The notes beneath the pieces are model-generated. The model had not been told where the DNA came from and made no database searches. It was given only the letters and a program-made list of their open reading frames with translations. Shown here piece by piece: positions 60,373 to 64,000 of a stretch of 64,000 nt of DNA. This stretch comes from Pedobacter psychrotolerans. GTDB lineage: Bacteria; Bacteroidota; Bacteroidia; Sphingobacteriales; Sphingobacteriaceae. The stretch covers positions 429,587-493,586 of the forward strand of contig NZ_SLWO01000002.1 of the NCBI RefSeq assembly GCF_004340665.1, written 5' to 3'. The position numbers and the translations under genes are program-made. Every line of letters begins with the position of its first letter. Within the stretch, counting starts at the first letter, position 1.

Positions 60373-61188
60373 CTACAATTCAGCAACTAAGCGGATTAAA
60401 ATTTCTGTCATTTTGGGTTCCGCTTTCGCCGCAGCTTCTAAAATTTCATCTAAATTAAAGGGCTGTAAATCTTCCGGAAAACCCTCATCAGTTAAAACTG
60501 AAATGGCAAACACAGGCAAACCTGCATGGTTGGCAACAATCACTTCAGGCACGGTACTCATGCCAACGGCATCGCCTCCAATTAATCGTAAATATTTATA
60601 TTCGGCTTTGGTTTCTAAATTCGGACCAGAAACTGCTACGTAAACACCTTTATGGCATTTTACCTCTACAGCTTCAGCAATCTTTAACGCCTTAGCAATG
60701 ATATCACGCTTATAAGGTTCGCTCATATCAGGAAAACGAGGCCCAAGTGAGCTTTCAATTAAACCACGTAAAGGATTTTCTGGTTGAAGATTGATATGAT
60801 CTTCAATAATCATTAAATCACCTTTTTTAAATTCAGGATTTAAAGAACCTGCAGCATTTGAAACGATTAAGTTTTCGATGCCCAAACCTTTCATTACCCG
60901 AACCGGAAAAGTGATTTGCTGCATACTATAACCCTCGTAATAATGCAAACGCCCTTGCATGGCGATGATTTTCTTCCCGTTTAACGTTCCAAAAATTAAC
61001 TTACCACTATGAAATTCTAAAGTAGAAATTGGAAAATTAGGAATATTAGAATACATCAACTGATGTTCGATTTCAATTTCCTTAACCAATCCACCCAAGC
61101 CAGTGCCTAAAATAATACCTATTTCTGGCTGAAAGTTCTCAGTTTTACGTTTAATATACTCAACGGTTTCTTCTATTACTCTTAACAT
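60373..61188 (-). CDS. Purine nucleoside phosphorylase (trimeric type)
   Basis: Phosphorolyses purine nucleosides to base and (deoxy)ribose 1-phosphate for salvage. The 271-residue protein shows IGIILGTGLGGLV near 25, FHSGKLIFG, MQGRLHYYEGYS, the VSNAAGSLNPEFKKGDLMII block near 110, and the phosphate/base site AVSGPNLETKAEYKYLRLIG with GADAVGMSTVPEV-type DAVGMSTVPEVIVA. These identify the low-molecular-mass trimeric PNP (PunA/XapA) class. It overlaps the lpxK coding end by 29 bases and sits in the order lpxK-PNP-porin, so expression is tightly coupled. Confidence 0.94.
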   Translation of the reverse strand: MLRVIEETVEYIKRKTENFQPEIGIILGTGLGGLVKEIEIEHQLMYSNIPNFPISTLEFHSGKLIFGTLNGKKIIAMQGRLHYYEGYSMQQITFPVRVMKGLGIENLIVSNAAGSLNPEFKKGDLMIIEDHINLQPENPLRGLIESSLGPRFPDMSEPYKRDIIAKALKIAEAVEVKCHKGVYVAVSGPNLETKAEYKYLRLIGGDAVGMSTVPEVIVANHAGLPVFAISVLTDEGFPEDLQPFNLDEILEAAAKAEPKMTEILIRLVAEL

Positions 61189-62224
61189 AGTTCAAAATAA
61201 GTTCATCAAAGGTAATCTTATCTTCTTCAAATAATTCAACCTCAATGGGTAAAAAATATACTGGTAAATTTACCAGTAAATCTTTAAATCCCGCAGCATT
61301 TAAACGTTTGCTATCCTTTTCTGTTGTGATGATGATTTTTTCTTTTTCATTACCCGATTCAAAAGCCGATTTAAACTTTTTAATGTCCGCTGTTTTAAAT
61401 GCATAATGGTCTGGAAATTTTTCGTGTTTGATGGTTTTGGTATATTTTTCCAACTCGTCAATTAAAGGATCTGGATTCGCTATACCTGTTAGCAAGTATA
61501 TTTCATAATCTTTAATAGACGTTAGTGAACGACTTTCAGGAAGATAGAGATGTTTCAAATCCCCGTATTTCAAATAACTGTGTAGCACCTTTTGCGCCTG
61601 ATTAGGCTGCAGTTCATTTATAGATGCTTGTTGTGCTACATGCAAGAGCGGAACAGGTGATTTCGTAACCAACAAAACATCAGCTCTTTTTCTGGATGAA
61701 AAAACATCACGTAAGTTCCCAGCTGGAAGCAAAAACTGCAAGGTTCCCAATTTACGAAACTCAAAAAGTAAAATATTTAATCCTGCTTTTACACGACGAT
61801 GCTGAAAGGCATCATCTAAAATAATCAGATCATGATTTTCCTTTAATTTTTCTATGCCTTTAACCCGATCTTCACAAACCGCTACCGTTACACCATCAAA
61901 CTTTTGATAATATTGTAAAGGCTCATCTCCAATGCTTTCTGCAGTAGCATCACCGTCTGCCAATATAAATCCCTTTGTTTTACGGCCATAACCCCTGCTT
62001 AAAATAGCAACTTTATAAGTTGTCAATAACCTGACTAAATACTCCGTTGTTGGCGTTTTCCCTGAGCCACCAACCGCCAAATTACCCACACAAATTACTG
62101 GCAATTCAAACTTAACTGAAGGCATTACCCCCGAATCGTAAAGCTTTTTACGAAGCGTAATGGCAATACCATAAATTAAAGAGAAAGGAAGCAGTAAAAA
62201 GCGCAAATAGTTAAGTAGCATCAT
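61160..62224 (-). CDS. lpxK: Tetraacyldisaccharide 4'-kinase
   Basis: Phosphorylates the 4' position of the lipid A disaccharide at the inner membrane. The 354-residue protein starts with a membrane-associating segment (LRFLLLPFSLIYGIAITLRK) and shows the P-loop GNLAVGGSGKT near 47-57, YLVRLL, ILSRGYGRKTKGF, the DDAFQHRRVK block and TTEKDSKRL, all LpxK signatures. Two adjacent ATG codons (62224, 62221) make the start uncertain by one residue. It is the first gene of the operon with purine nucleoside phosphorylase and porin. lpxB is 38 kb away, so lipid A genes are not clustered. Confidence 0.95.
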   Translation of the reverse strand: MMLLNYLRFLLLPFSLIYGIAITLRKKLYDSGVMPSVKFELPVICVGNLAVGGSGKTPTTEYLVRLLTTYKVAILSRGYGRKTKGFILADGDATAESIGDEPLQYYQKFDGVTVAVCEDRVKGIEKLKENHDLIILDDAFQHRRVKAGLNILLFEFRKLGTLQFLLPAGNLRDVFSSRKRADVLLVTKSPVPLLHVAQQASINELQPNQAQKVLHSYLKYGDLKHLYLPESRSLTSIKDYEIYLLTGIANPDPLIDELEKYTKTIKHEKFPDHYAFKTADIKKFKSAFESGNEKEKIIITTEKDSKRLNAAGFKDLLVNLPVYFLPIEVELFEEDKITFDELILNYVKSNRRNR

Positions 62225-62515
62225 CGTATTTTCAAAATTACTGATTATTTAAAAAAGAAAAGCATTGCAACATGACGATGCCTGTTAAAGCAACCCTAAA
62301 TAAGAACAAATGTTTTTTAGAATGAATTACAGCAATTCATATATGTTTTTTTTCTGGTAAATCAGCTATTAGAACCACTTAGCATACAAGAATCTTAATA
62401 CTCAATTCTCATTTTAAAACACACTTCAATTCTTCACTAATTAACCGAATTAAAATATTAGGGTGAATTAGAAAGTTATTTTTTGTTATAATTGTTATCA
62501 TCAAAATGCAAAATA

Positions 62516-63655
62516 ATGTCTCCTAATAAACGATTAGTGGTTGGCCAAGGCCAGATCAGTGGTTATATTTCTATTTTCCTGGCTGTTTTAGCGTTGCTCG
62601 GAATTCTTTGTTTTTACTACCCTGAAAAATTGACCACGCCAGAATTTAGAGAAATTTATACTAAAGACAGTATGGAAATGCTCATGCTTGGCGGTGTAAT
62701 CGCTTCCTTTTTCTTTGCTGCATTAAGTATTATTTTAAGCAAAAAACTCAAATGGGGCTGGCCAGGTTTTGCCTTGGCGGCGCTGGCTGTTATTTTTGGT
62801 GCTTTGAGTGTTGAAGGTAGAGACGTAGCCAAATCAAGCTGGCATTTTGGTTTAGACTGGATGATTCTGGATTTGCTCTTAATGGTCGCCATTTTTGTTC
62901 CGCTGGAATTATTTTTTCCAAAGAATAATGAGCAAACCAAGTTTCATGAAGAATGGCGTACTGATTTAACCTATTTTGTAATCAGTCATTTGTTCATCCA
63001 GTTTTTTGGTATCATCACCCAAAAGCCCGCCGTACTGTTTTTTGGCTGGATGGGATTAGATAAATTGCACACCTGGGTACAAGGCTTACCTTTTATAGTG
63101 GCATTATTTTTAGCTTTCTTTACGACAGATCTATTTCAATATTGGGCACACCGTTTTTTCCACACGCGGGTATCACTTTGGCGTTTTCATTCCATCCACC
63201 ATTCCACACAAAATATGGATTGGTTAGCCGGAAGCCGAACGCATTTTATTGATATCTTTTTCACCAGGGCAATGACCTTCATTCCACTTTACATATTTGG
63301 TTTTTCATCAACCGTATTTAACGTGTATATTATTTTCATCGCCATCCATGCCGTGTTAATCCATGCCAATACCAGAATCAATTTCGGCCCGCTTAAATAT
63401 ATTTTTACTACGCCACAGTATCACCACTGGCACCACTGCGAAGATCCTAAATATTATGGGCATAACTTTGCATCCATCTTTCCTTTTATTGATATGATGT
63501 TCGGCACTTATTATTTACCTAAAAACGAATGGCCAGCTGGCACGGGTGTTCATGAGGCTTCCTATCCAAAAGGCTTTATCAACCAATCTATCTATCCGTT
63601 TACGAAAAGTCCGTTCGATACCGATCTAAACATGGAAGAGCGGAGTGACAGATAG
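62516..63655 (+). CDS. Fatty acid hydroxylase/sterol desaturase family membrane protein
   Basis: A 379-residue di-iron membrane oxygenase. The three histidine boxes are HRFFH at 212-216, HSIHH at 225-229 and HHWHH at 303-307; these bind the two irons. Hydrophobic segments lie at about 15-35, 56-75, 84-98, 115-133, 152-170 and 190-210 and 260-290. The N-terminal ~110 residues with three extra segments are longer than in the core family. Start at the ATG at 62516; an in-frame upstream codon at 62492 adds no signal. Substrate may be a fatty acid, hopanoid or carotenoid; it cannot be told by eye. It precedes an FAD-dependent reductase gene by 150 bases. Confidence 0.9.
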   Translation: MSPNKRLVVGQGQISGYISIFLAVLALLGILCFYYPEKLTTPEFREIYTKDSMEMLMLGGVIASFFFAALSIILSKKLKWGWPGFALAALAVIFGALSVEGRDVAKSSWHFGLDWMILDLLLMVAIFVPLELFFPKNNEQTKFHEEWRTDLTYFVISHLFIQFFGIITQKPAVLFFGWMGLDKLHTWVQGLPFIVALFLAFFTTDLFQYWAHRFFHTRVSLWRFHSIHHSTQNMDWLAGSRTHFIDIFFTRAMTFIPLYIFGFSSTVFNVYIIFIAIHAVLIHANTRINFGPLKYIFTTPQYHHWHHCEDPKYYGHNFASIFPFIDMMFGTYYLPKNEWPAGTGVHEASYPKGFINQSIYPFTKSPFDTDLNMEERSDR

Positions 63656-63805
63656 GTTCATCATGTAAATTTGTGGAGAAGACCATTTTTAATCACAGTG
63701 ATCAATTAGCCTCCGGTTCACCACGAGTACATTTCGGTAAAAGCAGTAATTTAATAATCAAACTCAAGTTCAGGCATTCTTCATTTAATTACCATAAATT
63801 GCATC

Positions 63806-64000
63806 ATGCTTGATGCAGATGTAATTATTATTGGAGGGGGCCTTGCCGGATTGGTTAGCGCCATTCATTTGTCGCAGGCTGGAAAATCGGTAATTGTGAT
63901 CGAGAAAGATGGCTATCCTCACCATAAGGTTTGCGGCGAGTACGTCTCAAACGAGGTTTTGCCATACCTCACAGCGTTAGGTGCAAATCCTGCTGTTTTA
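63806..64000 (+). CDS. FAD-dependent oxidoreductase (geranylgeranyl-reductase-like), truncated by window end
   Basis: The first 65 residues are present. They begin MLDADVIIIGGGLAGLVSAI with the FAD-binding GxGxxG pattern (GGGLAG), then VIVIEKDGYPHHKVCGEYVS. The HHKVCGE(Y/F)VSNE block is typical of the Bacteroidota geranylgeranyl-reductase-like flavoproteins, which often sit near lipid or polyketide pigment genes. The C-terminal part lies outside the window. The neighbouring hydroxylase gene suggests a shared lipid modification pathway, which is inference. Confidence 0.8.
   Translation, partial: MLDADVIIIGGGLAGLVSAIHLSQAGKSVIVIEKDGYPHHKVCGEYVSNEVLPYLTALGANPAVL

Overview
The window reads as the chromosome of a Bacteroidota bacterium, most likely a Sphingobacteriaceae member close to Pedobacter. 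The evidence is three SusC/SusD pairs, AT-rich DNA, TAnnTTTG-type promoters, Bacteroidota-restricted families (DUF4295, DUF5606, a putative porin behind lpxK and a phosphorylase) and typical Bacteroidota gene order (surE/lpxB; rpmB-rpmG-DUF4295-ftsY). No species can be named from sequence reading alone. No rRNA, tRNA, prophage, insertion sequence or CRISPR array was seen.

Layout. 1-1.2 kb: the start of a truncated membrane protein gene, repeat-rich DNA and rpiA. 1.4-22.5 kb: a carbohydrate-use region, all on the minus strand. PUL 1 holds an F5/8-type lipoprotein, SusC, SusD, two basic-secretory-protein (BSP) metallopeptidases and a GH92 alpha-mannosidase. It is followed by a ROK sugar kinase, a large DUF4965/glutaminase-like exported protein, a LacI regulator and PUL 2 (SusC, SusD). 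Three perfect and four near-perfect copies of TAAAACGTTTTA lie in the gaps of this block only, so one LacI regulon probably joins it. 22.7-28.3 kb: lpxB, a small membrane protein, surE and an M16 peptidase. 28.4-34.6 kb: a twin-hairpin repeat, a GH130 mannoside phosphorylase and a third SusC/SusD pair with no enzymes. 34.6-43 kb: acs, rpmB, rpmG, DUF4295, a VapBC-like toxin-antitoxin pair wedged in front of ftsY, rimO, two small exported proteins and gpsA. 43-46.7 kb: HlyD-type adaptor and TolC, then a NodB deacetylase. 47-54.5 kb: aconitase, a DUF2007/zinc-ribbon gene between direct repeats, GH1 beta-glucosidase, a membrane MutS-like ATPase, rlmH and a 40-residue membrane microprotein. 54.4-64 kb: DUF5606, cyclophilin, two envelope proteins, the lpxK-phosphorylase-porin operon, a fatty acid hydroxylase family protein and the start of an FAD-dependent reductase.

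How the parts work together. PUL 1 looks like a machine for glycoproteins carrying mannose: surface binding and uptake (F5/8 lipoprotein, SusCD), peptide cleavage (BSP peptidases), trimming of alpha-mannose (GH92), then phosphorylation of released sugar by the ROK kinase. GH130 could phosphorolyse beta-mannosides from the same substrates. This chain is inference; substrate and linkage cannot be read from sequence.

The observations most worth checking are the LacI regulon with an internal operator between the two peptidase genes, the toxin-antitoxin module translationally abutting essential ftsY behind a terminator and its own promoter, a composite tandem repeat at 15.95-16.45 kb, direct duplications bounding the DUF2007 gene, and repeat DNA read in frame inside the deacetylase. 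I did not find anything I can call a wholly new system with confidence. Promoter, operator and terminator calls were made by eye.
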